This document shows, piece after piece, positions 40,986 to 50,502 of a stretch of DNA of 64,000 bases. The first letter of the stretch is position 1. Every line of letters starts with the position of its first letter. Under the pieces are notes generated by a model. That model was not told where the DNA came from, searched no databases, and saw only the letters and a program-made list of their open reading frames with translations. Origin of the DNA: Streptomyces sp. ICC1 (lineage in GTDB: Bacteria; Actinomycetota; Actinomycetes; Streptomycetales; Streptomycetaceae); assembly GCF_003287935.1 (NCBI RefSeq), contig NZ_CP030287.1, forward strand, positions 868,001-932,000. Direction: 5' to 3'. The translations under genes and the position numbers were made by a program.

Positions 40986-42143
40986 GTGCACCAAGACCAG
41001 CAGGGTGACGGCAGCGCCACGACCGGCGGCGGCACGACCGACGGCGCCAGTGCCACGACCGGCGCCGGCCGCCGTCCCGCGCGCCGCCGGCGCCGGATCC
41101 TGATCAGCGGCGGGCTCGGCCTCGTCCTCGTGGCCGGCGGCGGGGCGGCCGGCTACCACTACGGCCTCTTCTCGGACATAGGCGATCCCGTCTCCTTCGG
41201 GAAGTCCCGGACCGCGGCCTCCACCGCCTCCGACGCCCGGTCCGGCGTGAGCATGCCGACCGGGCCGAAGGCCGAGTTCGTCCGCACCTCCCGGCTGCCG
41301 GACGGCACGCAGATCGCCAGGACGACCCTGACCGGCGCGAAGTCCGGCTTCACGGGTGACGTGTGGGTGTGGGTGCCGAAGGAGTACGACGACCCGGCGT
41401 ACGCCGACAGCGCCTTCCCCGTCCTGATCTCGCTGCCCGGCGGCCGCGGCTACCCCACGAACTACTGGGGGACGGGCCCCGGCCTCGGCCTCCAGCAGGC
41501 GGTGAGCGACGGGGCGAAGGCCGGTACGAGCCTGCCCTTCATCCTGGTCATGCCCGTGCACAACGCCGACACCAAGCACCACTTCGACGCCTCCGACATC
41601 CCCGGAGAGCCCAAGATGGGCACCTGGATGGTCGAAGACGTCCCGGATTTCACGAAGGCCAATTTCCGGACCTTCACCTCCCGCGACGGCTGGGCCTTCA
41701 TGGGCTCCTCGGCGGGCGGATTCGGCGCCTTCAAGCACGTCCTGAAGTACCCCGACCGCTTCAAGGCGGCCATCGCGAGCGGGGTCGACATCGTCCCCGA
41801 TTCCCCGCTGTGGAAGGGGAACACGCAGGCCATGGACGAGAACAACCCCGAGAAGCTCGCCGCGAAGCTGATCAAGGCGGGCGGCCCGGACGTCTACGTC
41901 AATTTCCAGATCGGCACCGCGGAGACCGGCCGGGAGAAGGCCGAGCAGTTCATCAAGGACTACGGCAAGGGTCCCGTGCACACCACGCTGCAAGTGATCC
42001 AGGATGGTGAGCACAACGGGAAGTCGTACGTACGCGGGATGCGGGAGGGCGCATTGGAGTGGATCAGCAAGGTGATGTCCGCACCCACCCCCAAGCCGCG
42101 GCCGGCCGGAAGCGGCAGCGCAAGCGGCGCCGCCCCCCGATGA
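40986..42143 (+). CDS. Membrane-anchored alpha/beta-hydrolase esterase (paralogue 2)
   Basis: This 385-residue paralogue of the preceding esterase has a shorter, Gly/Thr/Ala-rich N-terminus. A basic stretch (RRPARRRRRI) precedes the single helix. The catalytic domain aligns throughout: PVLISLPGGRGYPTNYWG, KMGTWMVEDVPDFTKANF, nucleophile in WAFMGSSAGGFGAFK, and His in QDGEHNGKSYVRGM. It starts at GTG. Its stop overlaps the ATG of the following protease gene (ATGA), so those two are translated together. Confidence 0.85.
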   Translation: MHQDQQGDGSATTGGGTTDGASATTGAGRRPARRRRRILISGGLGLVLVAGGGAAGYHYGLFSDIGDPVSFGKSRTAASTASDARSGVSMPTGPKAEFVRTSRLPDGTQIARTTLTGAKSGFTGDVWVWVPKEYDDPAYADSAFPVLISLPGGRGYPTNYWGTGPGLGLQQAVSDGAKAGTSLPFILVMPVHNADTKHHFDASDIPGEPKMGTWMVEDVPDFTKANFRTFTSRDGWAFMGSSAGGFGAFKHVLKYPDRFKAAIASGVDIVPDSPLWKGNTQAMDENNPEKLAAKLIKAGGPDVYVNFQIGTAETGREKAEQFIKDYGKGPVHTTLQVIQDGEHNGKSYVRGMREGALEWISKVMSAPTPKPRPAGSGSASGAAPR

Positions 42144-42937
42144 GCCCCGGGGCCAAGGCGATCGCCTCGGCGGCCGTCGCCGGCCTCGCCGCGGTGCTCG
42201 CCGTGGTGTTCGTCGACACCGCCGGCGGCTACGAGGACCGCAACGTGCTGCCCTTCCCCACCGTCGGGGTGCTCATGGCGGGCGGCGAGCACTGGTGCAC
42301 CGCCAGCGTCGTCGACAGCCCGCAGGGCAACGTCGTCGCCACGGCCGCGCACTGCGTGGCCCCCGCCGGGGAGGACGGGCAGCCGGGCGAGGTCGCGCAC
42401 GACGGGCTGGCCATCGGCGAGCTCGCCTTCGCCCCCGCCTTCTCCGGCGAGGGCTCCGGGAAGCAGCCGCTCGGCGTGTGGAAGGTGCGCTCCGTCCAGG
42501 TCGACGAGCGCTGGACGAAGTGGGGCGAGGACACCGCCGACTTCGCCTTCCTCTCCGTCGAACCGGACGGGGACGGGCGGAGCCTGCAGGAGGTCGTCGG
42601 GCACGACGAGGCCGCCAAGCCCGTCTGGACCTCCGGCTACGACCGGGAGGTGACCGTCGTCGGCTACCCGGAATCGCAGCACAACCCCGAGAACAAGCCC
42701 GTCGCCTGTACGACGCAGAGCCGGCACGACGAGGACGACCCCGCCATGCTCTACATCAACTGCTCCGGCTTCTGGACGGGGACCAGCGGCAGCCCGTGGA
42801 TCGCCGACCGGGGCGGGCCCGGGCACCCGGGGCAGCTGATCGGGGTGCTGAGCGGCGGGGACACGGACGTGGACTCGACGGCCGCGCTGTTCGACGGCCG
42901 GGCGAAGGCGCTGTACGAACGGGCCGCGAACAGCTGA
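42140..42937 (+). CDS. Trypsin-like serine protease
   Basis: This is an exported or membrane-anchored protease of about 265 residues. An N-terminal helix (AIASAAVAGLAAVLAVVFV) is followed by a trypsin-fold domain: His in VVATAAHCVAPAG, Asp in WGEDTADFAFLSV and Ser in WTGTSGSPWIAD. Cys pairs typical of the fold are present. The ATG at 42140 overlaps the esterase stop by ATGA; a GTG at 42059 is in frame but lies inside the esterase. The coupling suggests the protease and esterases act together outside the cell. Confidence 0.87.
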   Translation: MSPGAKAIASAAVAGLAAVLAVVFVDTAGGYEDRNVLPFPTVGVLMAGGEHWCTASVVDSPQGNVVATAAHCVAPAGEDGQPGEVAHDGLAIGELAFAPAFSGEGSGKQPLGVWKVRSVQVDERWTKWGEDTADFAFLSVEPDGDGRSLQEVVGHDEAAKPVWTSGYDREVTVVGYPESQHNPENKPVACTTQSRHDEDDPAMLYINCSGFWTGTSGSPWIADRGGPGHPGQLIGVLSGGDTDVDSTAALFDGRAKALYERAANS

Positions 42938-42958
42938 CGGCCACCCACGGCCGGCGCC

Positions 42959-43009
42959 GGTCAGACGGTCAGACGGCCGGATGGTCAGACGGCCGGATGG
43001 TCAGACGGT
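42959..43009. repeat. 16-bp tandem repeat at the EamA gene end
   Basis: GGTCAGACGGCCGGAT occurs twice in full (42967-42982 and 42983-42998), with partial copies on both sides. The last partial copy contains the EamA stop codon at 43001-43003. Confidence 0.85.
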
Positions 43010-43894
43010 ACGGCGTTCCGTGCTCACGATCACGCACACCGCCGCCACGACGATCGCGCCACCGAGCAGGATCGGCCAGGTCAGGGCCTCGTCGAGGATG
43101 AGCCAGCCCAGGGCGACGGCCACGACCGGATTCACGTAGGCGTACGTGGCCACCAGCGAGAGCGGTGCCGCCCGCAGGAGCCACACGTACGCGGTGAAAC
43201 CGACGAGCGAGCCGAACAGCACGAGGTAGCCGAGGGCCAGCCAGGACGCGGTGGAGTACGAGGCCGGGTCCAGCCCGTGCTGCTCGCCGCGGCACAGGCC
43301 CACGAGGATCCCGGCGGCCCCGCCCGCGAGCATCTGGTACGCGCTGCCGGCGAAGGGGTCGGCGGGCAGGGTCAGCCTGGCCGCCGAGAACGAGCCGAGC
43401 GCCCAGAGCACCGAGGCGGTGAGCACCAGGAGCACCCCGCCGAGCCCGATCTCGCCGCCGAAGCCGGGGCTGGTCAGGACGGCGAGCCCGCCCAGGCCCA
43501 GCAGCACCCCGGCCAGGGTGCGGGGCGAGGGGCGGTCGCCGGAGCCGGCGCGCAGGACGACCAGCCACATCGGTACGGCGGCCACCAGGAGGGCGGCGAG
43601 CCCGGAGGGGACCGTGGTCTCGGCGAGGACGACGAGGCCGTTGCCGCCGAGGACCAGGAGCAGGCCGACGAGGACGGCGGAGCCCGCCTGGGCGCGGGTG
43701 GCCTTGAGGGCGGCCGGGCCGCGGCGCCAGGCGACGATGCCGGCGAGGAGGGCGCCCGCGGTGAGGAAGCGGGCGCCGGCGGAGAGGAAGGGCGGCATGG
43801 TCTCGACGACGATCCGGATGCCGAGGTAGGTCGAACCCCAGACCACGTAGACGAGGGCGAGGGCGATCCAGACGCGGGTCGTTGAGGTGCGCAT
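43001..43894 (-). CDS. EamA/DMT-superfamily exporter
   Basis: This 297-residue protein has ten predicted helices in two EamA repeats. It starts VWIALALVYVVWGSTYLGIR, the classic first-helix motif, and the second repeat contains VLTASVLWALGSFSA and AYVNPVVAVALGWLILDE. Such proteins export amino acids, metabolites or drugs; the substrate is unknown. It ends inside a short tandem repeat. The 107 bases upstream, to the next gene, hold nothing else. Confidence 0.92.
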   Translation of the reverse strand: MRTSTTRVWIALALVYVVWGSTYLGIRIVVETMPPFLSAGARFLTAGALLAGIVAWRRGPAALKATRAQAGSAVLVGLLLVLGGNGLVVLAETTVPSGLAALLVAAVPMWLVVLRAGSGDRPSPRTLAGVLLGLGGLAVLTSPGFGGEIGLGGVLLVLTASVLWALGSFSAARLTLPADPFAGSAYQMLAGGAAGILVGLCRGEQHGLDPASYSTASWLALGYLVLFGSLVGFTAYVWLLRAAPLSLVATYAYVNPVVAVALGWLILDEALTWPILLGGAIVVAAVCVIVSTERRTV

Positions 43895-44002
43895 GACCCG
43901 GAGCCTATGTCGTTGGGCAGTGCACCCATCGGGCGCCTCAGCGGGTGCCTCAGCGGGTGGATCGCCCGTGGGGGCGGCCCGCTCGCGAAGCCGATCCGCC
44001 CG

Positions 44003-45124
44003 TCAGGCCCGCGCCGGGGCCAGGCCCGACTTCGCGCCCGCGCCGCAGAGGGGGACCACGGCGGTGCGCTCGTGGAGGGGGTTGCCGGGCGCGCCGGGGC
44101 CGACCGCGGCCCAGCAGGCGGCGGCGGTCGGTTCCACGAAGAGCCCGCGCCCGGCCAGGTCGAGCTGGGCCGCGCGGACGCGGTCGTCCGGGACGGTCAG
44201 GAAGGTGCCGCCGGACTTACGGACGGCCGCCAGGATCTGGCGGGCCCGGGGCGGGGCCGGGATCGCGATGCCCTCGGCCACCGTGGGGAGCTGCGGGACC
44301 GGTTCGGCGTCCTCGGCGCCCGCGTGGAAGGCCGAGGCCAGCGGGGCGACCGCCGCCGACTGGACGGCGATCAACACCGGCGGGCGGACCCCGCGGCGGC
44401 CCAGCTCCTCGATCGCCAGCGCGGCCCCGAGCAGCAGCGTGCCGTTGCCGACGGGGACCACCAGCACCTCGGGGAGGTGGCCGCCGAGCGCCTCCCACAC
44501 CTCGTAGACGTAGGTCTTGGTGCCGTGCAGGAAGTAGGGGTTGAAGACGTGGCTGGCGTAGAAGACCCCGGGGAGGTCGGCCGCCTCGCGCGCCGCCACC
44601 GCCGCCGCCTCGCGGCCGCCCGGCACCACCCGGACCGTCGCGCCGTGCGCGCGCATCTGCTCCGTCTTCTTCGCCGAGGTGCCCTCCGGCACGAAGACCT
44701 CACAGGCGAGCCCGGCCCGCGCGCAGTACGCCGCGAACGCCGTCCCGGCGTTGCCGCTGCTGTCCGCGACCACCCGCTCGGGGCCCAGCCGGCGCGCGAG
44801 CTCCGCGAGCATCACGGCGCCCCGGTCCTTGAACGACAGCGTGGGCATCAGGAAGTCGAGCTTGGCGTGCACCCGTTCCGCCAGCGGCACCAGCGGGGTG
44901 TTCCCCTCCGCCAGGGTCACGCCGTACGCCCCGGTCAGCGGCAGTGCGGGGCCGTACCGCCAGAGCGAGCCGGGGCCCGCCGCCGGGTCCAGCGGGACGC
45001 CGGGATCGGGGGTGAAGTCGAGGTCCCACGGCCCGCCGCAGAGGGGGCAGCACCAGGGCGCGGTCCGGGCGTCCGCCCGCGCGCCGTCTTCGGGGCAGAC
45101 GTAGCCGGGGAGTGCGTGCGTCAT
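44003..45124 (-). CDS. Threonine-synthase-like PLP enzyme
   Basis: This 373-residue fold-type II PLP enzyme is related to threonine synthase. The N-terminus has a zinc-ribbon-like pair of Cys clusters (YVCPEDG, WCCPLCGGPWDLD). The PLP Lys is in PTLSFKDRGAVM, with the phosphate-binding SSGNAGTAFAAYCARAG and the later VPVGNGTLLLG. No thrA/thrB genes are adjacent, so a paralogue with another beta-replacement substrate is possible. It is divergent from the subtilase gene. Confidence 0.82.
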   Translation of the reverse strand: MTHALPGYVCPEDGARADARTAPWCCPLCGGPWDLDFTPDPGVPLDPAAGPGSLWRYGPALPLTGAYGVTLAEGNTPLVPLAERVHAKLDFLMPTLSFKDRGAVMLAELARRLGPERVVADSSGNAGTAFAAYCARAGLACEVFVPEGTSAKKTEQMRAHGATVRVVPGGREAAAVAAREAADLPGVFYASHVFNPYFLHGTKTYVYEVWEALGGHLPEVLVVPVGNGTLLLGAALAIEELGRRGVRPPVLIAVQSAAVAPLASAFHAGAEDAEPVPQLPTVAEGIAIPAPPRARQILAAVRKSGGTFLTVPDDRVRAAQLDLAGRGLFVEPTAAACWAAVGPGAPGNPLHERTAVVPLCGAGAKSGLAPARA

Positions 45125-45356
45125 GTGCGGAGCGCCTTTGCTCGTTCATGGCTTGCGTATGGCACGGATGTTACGCGTCCGTTGTCCTCTTGTGGGGAGC
45201 CGAGTCGGTGGGTCAACCTTTCAGGAGCGGCGGCCCGTTGGGCCGAATGCCGCATGGTCGAACCTGCCATGCGCATTGTCATGGCCATGCCCAAACCCGG
45301 GGCCGGGACAGCCGCGCACCCCCCGCAGCGCACCACCTATGAGGAGGAACCCTCAC

Positions 45357-46931
45357 ATGTCCGTGATGCGTCACACCCGCCGGAAGATCGCCGGCATCGG
45401 CGCGACCGCCACCTTGGCCCTCGCGCTCGGCGCCGCCGGCGCCTTACCCGCCTTCGCGGCCTCGGACGCCCCGCAGGGCGTCATCGAGAACGCCGGTGCC
45501 GAGGGCACCGTCTCCGGCAGCTACATCGTGACCCTGAACGACTCCGCCGCCCGCTCCACCGCCGACAGCGGGAAGGCCGTCGCCAAGCGGTACGGCGCGA
45601 GGATCGACCGGACCTACAGCGCCGCCCTCAACGGCTACTCCGTCGAGGTCTCCGAGGCGCAGGCCAGGGAGCTCGCCGCCGACCCCGCCGTCAAGTCGGT
45701 CGTGCAGAACCGGGTGTTCACCGTCGACACCACCCAGCCGAACCCGCCCTCCTGGGGCCTGGACCGGATCGACCAGGCGGCGCTCCCGCTGAACCAGAGC
45801 TACACCTACCCGGACAAGGCCGGCGAGGGCGTCACGGCCTACATCATCGACACCGGCGTCCGCAAGACGCACCAGGACTTCGGCGGCCGCGCCTCCGACG
45901 GCTACGACGCCATCGACAACGACAACACCGCGCAGGACGGCCACGGCCACGGCACGCACGTGGCCGGCACCGTCGCGGGCACCTCGTACGGCGTGGCCAA
46001 GAAGGCCAAGATCGTCGGCGTCCGTGTGCTCGACAACAACGGCTCCGGTACGACCGCCCAGGTCGTCGCCGGCATCGACTGGGTGACCCGGAACGCCGTC
46101 AAGCCGGCCGTGGCGAACATGTCGCTCGGCGGCGGCGCGGACTCCGCGCTCGACACCGCCGTACGCAACTCCATAGCCTCCGGCATCACCTACGCCGTCG
46201 CGGCGGGCAACGAGACGGCCAACGCCTCCACCAAGTCCCCGGCGCGCGTCGCCGAGGCGATCACGGTCGGCGCCACCACCAACACGGACGCCAAGGCCAG
46301 CTACTCCAACTTCGGCGCGGTCCTGGACCTCTTCGCGCCGGGCTCCTCGATCACCTCCACGTGGGGCACGGGCGACACGGCCACCAACACCATCTCGGGC
46401 ACGTCGATGGCCTCTCCGCACGTCGCGGGCGCGGCCGCCCTCTACCTCGCGGACAACCCGGGCAGCACCCCGGCCCAGATCTCCGCGGGCCTCGTCGCCG
46501 CCGCGACCCCGAACGTCGTGACCAGCCCCGGCACCGGCTCCCCGAACCGCCTGCTCCGCGTCGGCACCGGTACCACCCCGCCCAACCCGGGCACCCGCTT
46601 CGAGAACCTGAACGACTACGCGATCGCCGACAACTCCACCGTCGACTCGCCGGTCACCGTCAGCGGGATCTCCGGCAACGCCCCGGCCACGCTGAGCGTC
46701 TCGGTCGACATCAAGCACACGTACATCGGTGACCTGAAGGTCGACCTGGTCGCCCCCGACGGCACCCTGTACAACCTGCACAACCGCACCGGTGGCAGCG
46801 CGGACAACATCATCAAGTCCGTGACGGTCAACGCCTCCTCCGAGGTCGCCAACGGAGTGTGGAAGCTCCGGGTCAACGACAACGCGAACATCGACACCGG
46901 CAAGATCGACTCCTGGGCGCTCCAGTTCTGA
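45357..46931 (+). CDS. Secreted S8 subtilisin-type protease with P-domain
   Basis: This is a 524-residue secreted protease. The signal peptide ends PAFA-A near residue 35. An inhibitor I9-type propeptide (about 50-120: [26 protein letters not shown]) precedes the S8 domain. The Asp is in [12 protein letters not shown], His in [12 protein letters not shown] and Ser in [15 protein letters not shown]-terminal proprotein-convertase P domain (about 405-524: [29 protein letters not shown]) ends the protein. GAGGAGG precedes the ATG. The 232-base gap upstream holds the divergent promoters. A terminator follows. Confidence 0.95.
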   Translation: MSVMRHTRRKIAGIGATATLALALGAAGALPAFAASDAPQGVIENAGAEGTVSGSYIVTLNDSAARSTADSGKAVAKRYGARIDRTYSAALNGYSVEVSEAQARELAADPAVKSVVQNRVFTVDTTQPNPPSWGLDRIDQAALPLNQSYTYPDKAGEGVTAYIIDTGVRKTHQDFGGRASDGYDAIDNDNTAQDGHGHGTHVAGTVAGTSYGVAKKAKIVGVRVLDNNGSGTTAQVVAGIDWVTRNAVKPAVANMSLGGGADSALDTAVRNSIASGITYAVAAGNETANASTKSPARVAEAITVGATTNTDAKASYSNFGAVLDLFAPGSSITSTWGTGDTATNTISGTSMASPHVAGAAALYLADNPGSTPAQISAGLVAAATPNVVTSPGTGSPNRLLRVGTGTTPPNPGTRFENLNDYAIADNSTVDSPVTVSGISGNAPATLSVSVDIKHTYIGDLKVDLVAPDGTLYNLHNRTGGSADNIIKSVTVNASSEVANGVWKLRVNDNANIDTGKIDSWALQF

Positions 46932-46961
46932 GCGGAGCGTGAGCGGGTGACGCGGTGAAGT

Positions 46962-46993
46962 GCGGGGGCGACCGTTCAGGCGGTCGCCCCCGC
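46962..46993 (+). terminator. Terminator of the subtilase gene
   Basis: GCGGGGGCGACCG (46962-46974) pairs perfectly with 46981-46993 around a 6-base loop, 30 bases after the stop. Confidence 0.88.
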
Positions 46994-47078
46994 TGCGTAC
47001 GATTCGCGCATTCGTTCGCACGCGGATCCGGGCGGACGCTCCCCGTCGCCGCCATGCCCTGATGGAGCACCCCACCCC

Positions 47079-48272
47079 GTGAGCAGCCAGCCCCCGCACC
47101 AGTGGCCCGCACCGCCTCCGTCCCCGACGCCGCCGCCGTACGGAGGCCCGTACGCAGGCCCGTACGGGCCTGCGGACCGGCAGCCGCCCGCGCTCAACGG
47201 CTTCGCGCTCGCCTCGCTGCTCGTGGGGCTGCTGTGCTTCCCGCCGCTGGGCATCGTCTTCGCGGTCGTGGCCCTCGTACAGATCGCGAAGAAGGGCGAG
47301 CGGGGCAAGGCGCTCGCCGTGGTCGGGCTGGTGGTGTCCGTGGTGATGAGCGCGGCCGTCGTCCTCGCGGTCCCCGTCGTGGAGCGGGCCGCGGACGAGC
47401 TCGGCGAACGGGCGCGCGCGGCGCGGCCGTCCGGGGACGTCGCGGGCGTGCTCACGGACGCCGCCGAACTGCGCGTCGGGCACTGCTTCAACGTTCCCGG
47501 CGGGGACCTGTACGCCGCCGCGCCGCTGGTGTACCGGATCGACTGCGCCGAGATCCACGACGCGGAGGTCACCTCCGCGACGTCGCTGGGCGGGCGGCGG
47601 TTCCCGGGCGCGGAGGAGCTGAGGGACACCGCGGCGCGCGACTGCCTGAGCGCGCAGGACGCGTACGCGATGGACACGTGGGCGCTGCCCGCGTACGCGG
47701 AGTCGTTCTACTTCGCCCCCACGCGCGGGAGCTGGAGCGACGGCGACCGGCGGATCGTCTGCGTGATCGGGACGGCGGAGCAGGACCACCGGGGCAGCCT
47801 GCGCAAGGACGCCGGCACGCTGACGCCCGACCAGGTGGCCTTCCTGCGGACGATGAACGGGGTCGACGCGGTGCTGAGCCGCGCGCCGGAGGGGGACGTG
47901 GACGACGAGCTGCCGGCGTACCGGGACTGGGCGCGGGAGGTGGACCTGGCGCTGGGGGACGAGGCCCGGCTGCTCGACGGGGCGAAGGCGCGGCCGGAGC
48001 TGTCCGGGCCGGCGGGCGTGCAGCGGGAGCGGCTGGACGTCGCGCGGCGCGAGTGGCAGCGGGCGGCGCTGGCGAAGACCCCGGACGGGTTCCTGGACGC
48101 GTGGGACCGGGCGGCCGCCGCGCTGCCCGTCGAGGTGGAGAAGGTGCTGCGCGGGGCCTACGGGCTGTCCACGACGGTTCCGCCGTGGCTGGAGGAGCCC
48201 GCGGGGGACGGACCGGGTGCGCCCGGCACGCCGCCGGGGCCGGGCCGCAGCCCGTCCGTGGAGTCCGCGTGA
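47079..48272 (+). CDS. DUF4190 / septum-formation-domain membrane protein
   Basis: This 397-residue protein has a Pro/Tyr/Gly-rich N-terminus, then a DUF4190-type pair of helices (GFALASLLVGLLCFPPLGIV and LAVVGLVVSVVMSAAVV). The extracytoplasmic region has ELRVGHCFNVPGG, RIDCAEIHDAEVTSATSLGG and RIVCVIGTAEQDH, with the Cys pattern of the actinobacterial 'septum formation' domain. A helical C-terminal part follows. Its function is unproven. It starts at GTG. Confidence 0.82.
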   Translation: MSSQPPHQWPAPPPSPTPPPYGGPYAGPYGPADRQPPALNGFALASLLVGLLCFPPLGIVFAVVALVQIAKKGERGKALAVVGLVVSVVMSAAVVLAVPVVERAADELGERARAARPSGDVAGVLTDAAELRVGHCFNVPGGDLYAAAPLVYRIDCAEIHDAEVTSATSLGGRRFPGAEELRDTAARDCLSAQDAYAMDTWALPAYAESFYFAPTRGSWSDGDRRIVCVIGTAEQDHRGSLRKDAGTLTPDQVAFLRTMNGVDAVLSRAPEGDVDDELPAYRDWAREVDLALGDEARLLDGAKARPELSGPAGVQRERLDVARREWQRAALAKTPDGFLDAWDRAAAALPVEVEKVLRGAYGLSTTVPPWLEEPAGDGPGAPGTPPGPGRSPSVESA

Positions 48273-48435
48273 CCGTAACGAGGGGTAACGCGCGGTAACG
48301 TGCGGCGGTGTCCGTGAACGCGCGGGTTTGAGTGACCTGGCTTCATCACTTCGGGTGAAACTCTGGCCCTTGCTTGCGATGTACAACCGTCGGTTGCCAG
48401 GGTGTAGCTGTCTGTCAACCTGATGGGAGTGGCCA

Positions 48436-49188
48436 GTGACATTCGGCGAGCAGCCGGCCTATCTGCGGGTCGCCGGGGATCTGCGACGGAAGATCGTCGA
48501 CGGGTCCCTGCCACCGCACGCCCGGCTGCCTTCACAGGCCCGGATCCGCGAGGAGTACGGGGTCTCCGACACCGTGGCCCTGGAGGCGCGCAAGGTCCTC
48601 ATGGCGGAGGGGCTGGTCGAGGGCCGCTCCGGATCCGGGACGTACGTGCGCGAGCAGCCCGTGCCGCGGCGCGTCGCCCGCTCCGGCTACCGCACGGGCG
48701 GGGTGTCGACGCCCTTCCGCCAGGAGCAGGCGGAGGCGGGCGCCCGCGGCACGTGGGACTCCAACAGCGAACAGGTCGAGGCCCCGGCGGACATCGCCGA
48801 GCGGCTCGGCATCGAGGCGGGCGCCCGCGTGATGCGCACGCGGTACGTCTACCGCGACGCGGGGGAGGCGATGATGCTGTCGACCTCGTGGGAGCCGCTG
48901 GCCGTGACCGGCCGGAGTCCGGTGATGCTTCCGGAGGAGGGGCCGCTGGGCGGGTCCGGTGTGGTGGACCGGATGGCCGCGATCGACGTGGTCGTGGACA
49001 ACGTGGTGGAGGAGGTCGGCGCGCGGCCGGGCCTGGCGGCGGAGAGCCTGCTCCTCGGCGGGGTGCCGGGGCACGTGGTGCTGGTGATCGGGCGCACGTA
49101 CTTCGCGTCCGGCCGGGCCGTGGAGACCGCGGACGTCGTGGTCCCGGCGGACCGCTACCGCCTGGCCTACCACCTGCCGGTGCGGTAG
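48436..49188 (+). CDS. GntR-family regulator with UTRA domain
   Basis: This 250-residue repressor-type protein has a winged-helix GntR domain (LRVAGDLRRKIVDGSLPPHA, RLPSQARIREEYGVSDTVAL, MAEGLVEGRSGSGTYV). A UTRA ligand domain follows (MRTRYVYRDAGEAMMLSTSW, GRTYFASGRAVETADVVVPA, DRYRLAYHLPV). The effector is unknown, and no obvious target operon adjoins. It starts at GTG after GGGAG. Confidence 0.93.
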   Translation: MTFGEQPAYLRVAGDLRRKIVDGSLPPHARLPSQARIREEYGVSDTVALEARKVLMAEGLVEGRSGSGTYVREQPVPRRVARSGYRTGGVSTPFRQEQAEAGARGTWDSNSEQVEAPADIAERLGIEAGARVMRTRYVYRDAGEAMMLSTSWEPLAVTGRSPVMLPEEGPLGGSGVVDRMAAIDVVVDNVVEEVGARPGLAAESLLLGGVPGHVVLVIGRTYFASGRAVETADVVVPADRYRLAYHLPVR

Positions 49189-49267
49189 CCGGTGGTCTGC
49201 GGGGCGGTCGCTCGTGCGTGGGATCGTCGGAGAATCTGAGCGGGGAAGCGAAAGGTGCGGCGCTGCG

Positions 49268-50425
49268 GTGAAGATCGTCGTGCAGGTGAAGCTCATGCCT
49301 ACGCCCGAGGTGGCGTCGGCACTTGAGTGCACCCTGCGCACGGCGAACGAGGCGGCGAACTGGCTCTCCGCGCAGGCATACGAGCGGGGCGAGACCTCGC
49401 GTAGGGCGTTGCAGGGCTTCGCCTATCACGATCTGAAGGCCCGGGGCTTGTCGGCGCAGCCCGCGCTGCATGTGCTGCGGAAGGTTGCCGACGCCTACAC
49501 CACCCTGCGCGCGAACATCCGTGCCGGGAACCTGGGCAAGCCCGGATCCAAGCGTCGGGCCAAGGCCGAGTCGAAGCCGATCGTCTTCCGGGAGGATGCG
49601 GCGCAGCCGTACGACGACCGTTGCCTGTCTTGGCAGGTGGACGAGCAGATCGTCTCCATCTGGACGACCACCGGTCGCCTGCGCGGGGTGCAGTTCGTCT
49701 GCTCCGAGCAGGCCCGCAAGCTGCTGGTCGAACACCGCAAGGGCGAATCGGACCTGGTACACCGTGACGGAATGTGGTTCCTGATCGCCACGTGCGAGGT
49801 TCCCGAGGCCGAGCCCATCGAGCCGACCGATTTCCTCGGCGTGGACCTGGGCATCGTCAACATCGCCACCACCTCGGACGGGAAGATCCACGCCGGACAC
49901 AGGCTGAACCGATACCGCAAGTGTCAGCTTGCCCTGCGGGCCAAGCTCCAGAAGAAGGGCACGAAGTCCGCCAAGCGCGTACTCAAGCGGCAGTCCCGCA
50001 AGGAGCAGCGCAAGGCGACCGAGGCCAACCACATCATCTCGAAAAACATCGTGACCGAGGCTGAACGCACCGGACGCGGGATCGGCATGGAAGACCTTGC
50101 CGGTATCCGCCAGCGGGTACGGCTTCGCAAGCCCCAACGGGTCGCGCTGCACTCCTGGGCCTTCGCCCAGCTCGGCCAGTTCGTGGAATACAAGGCGCGT
50201 CGTGCCGGTGTCCCCGTGCTGTTCGTCGACCCCGCCTACACCTCCCGCATGTGCGCGGAGTGCGGGCACACAGACAAGCTGAACCGTGTCTCTCAGGGAC
50301 GGTTCGCGTGCCGGTCGTGCGGATTCGTTGATCACGCAGACCGCAATGCCTCCCGCAACATCCGCGCACGTGCGTGGGATTTGTGGCGAAGCGGGGCGGA
50401 GTCACACGCCCCTGCGCCCGCTTAG
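49268..50425 (+). CDS. tnpB: TnpB, RNA-guided RuvC-like nuclease of an IS200/IS605-type element
   Basis: This 385-residue TnpB has an N-terminal helical/OB part, then a RuvC nuclease with all three acidic residues: Asp in FLGVDLGIVNIATTSDG (about 193), Glu in GIGMEDLAGIR (about 273) and Asp in FVDHADRNASRNI (about 357). The zinc finger CAECGHTDKLNRVSQGRFAC + RSCG is intact. TnpB proteins use an RNA made from their own 3' end to cut DNA. No TnpA transposase is present, so this copy may be immobile. The start is GTG at 49268. Codon use is a little less GC-biased than in the neighbours. The 3' end lies just before a 5'-truncated permease gene. Confidence 0.93.
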   Translation: MKIVVQVKLMPTPEVASALECTLRTANEAANWLSAQAYERGETSRRALQGFAYHDLKARGLSAQPALHVLRKVADAYTTLRANIRAGNLGKPGSKRRAKAESKPIVFREDAAQPYDDRCLSWQVDEQIVSIWTTTGRLRGVQFVCSEQARKLLVEHRKGESDLVHRDGMWFLIATCEVPEAEPIEPTDFLGVDLGIVNIATTSDGKIHAGHRLNRYRKCQLALRAKLQKKGTKSAKRVLKRQSRKEQRKATEANHIISKNIVTEAERTGRGIGMEDLAGIRQRVRLRKPQRVALHSWAFAQLGQFVEYKARRAGVPVLFVDPAYTSRMCAECGHTDKLNRVSQGRFACRSCGFVDHADRNASRNIRARAWDLWRSGAESHAPAPA

Positions 50426-50502
50426 GGTGCTGGACGGAGGGGACTACCCAGCAGCCAGTTGGGCTCTACCTCCAAGCCCGGCCCTTTAGGGCCGGGTAGC
50501 TG
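50426..50502 (+). ncRNA. Candidate right end and guide RNA (omega RNA) 3' part of the TnpB element
   Basis: The 77 bases after tnpB include CCAGCAGCCAGTTGGGCT and end with the hairpin CCCGGCCCT (50477-50485) / AGGGCCGGG (50488-50496). This position and shape match element right ends, where the scaffold of the guide RNA stops and the guide begins. The following bases (from about 50497-50503) would be the guide. The exact boundary is inferred. Confidence 0.5.
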
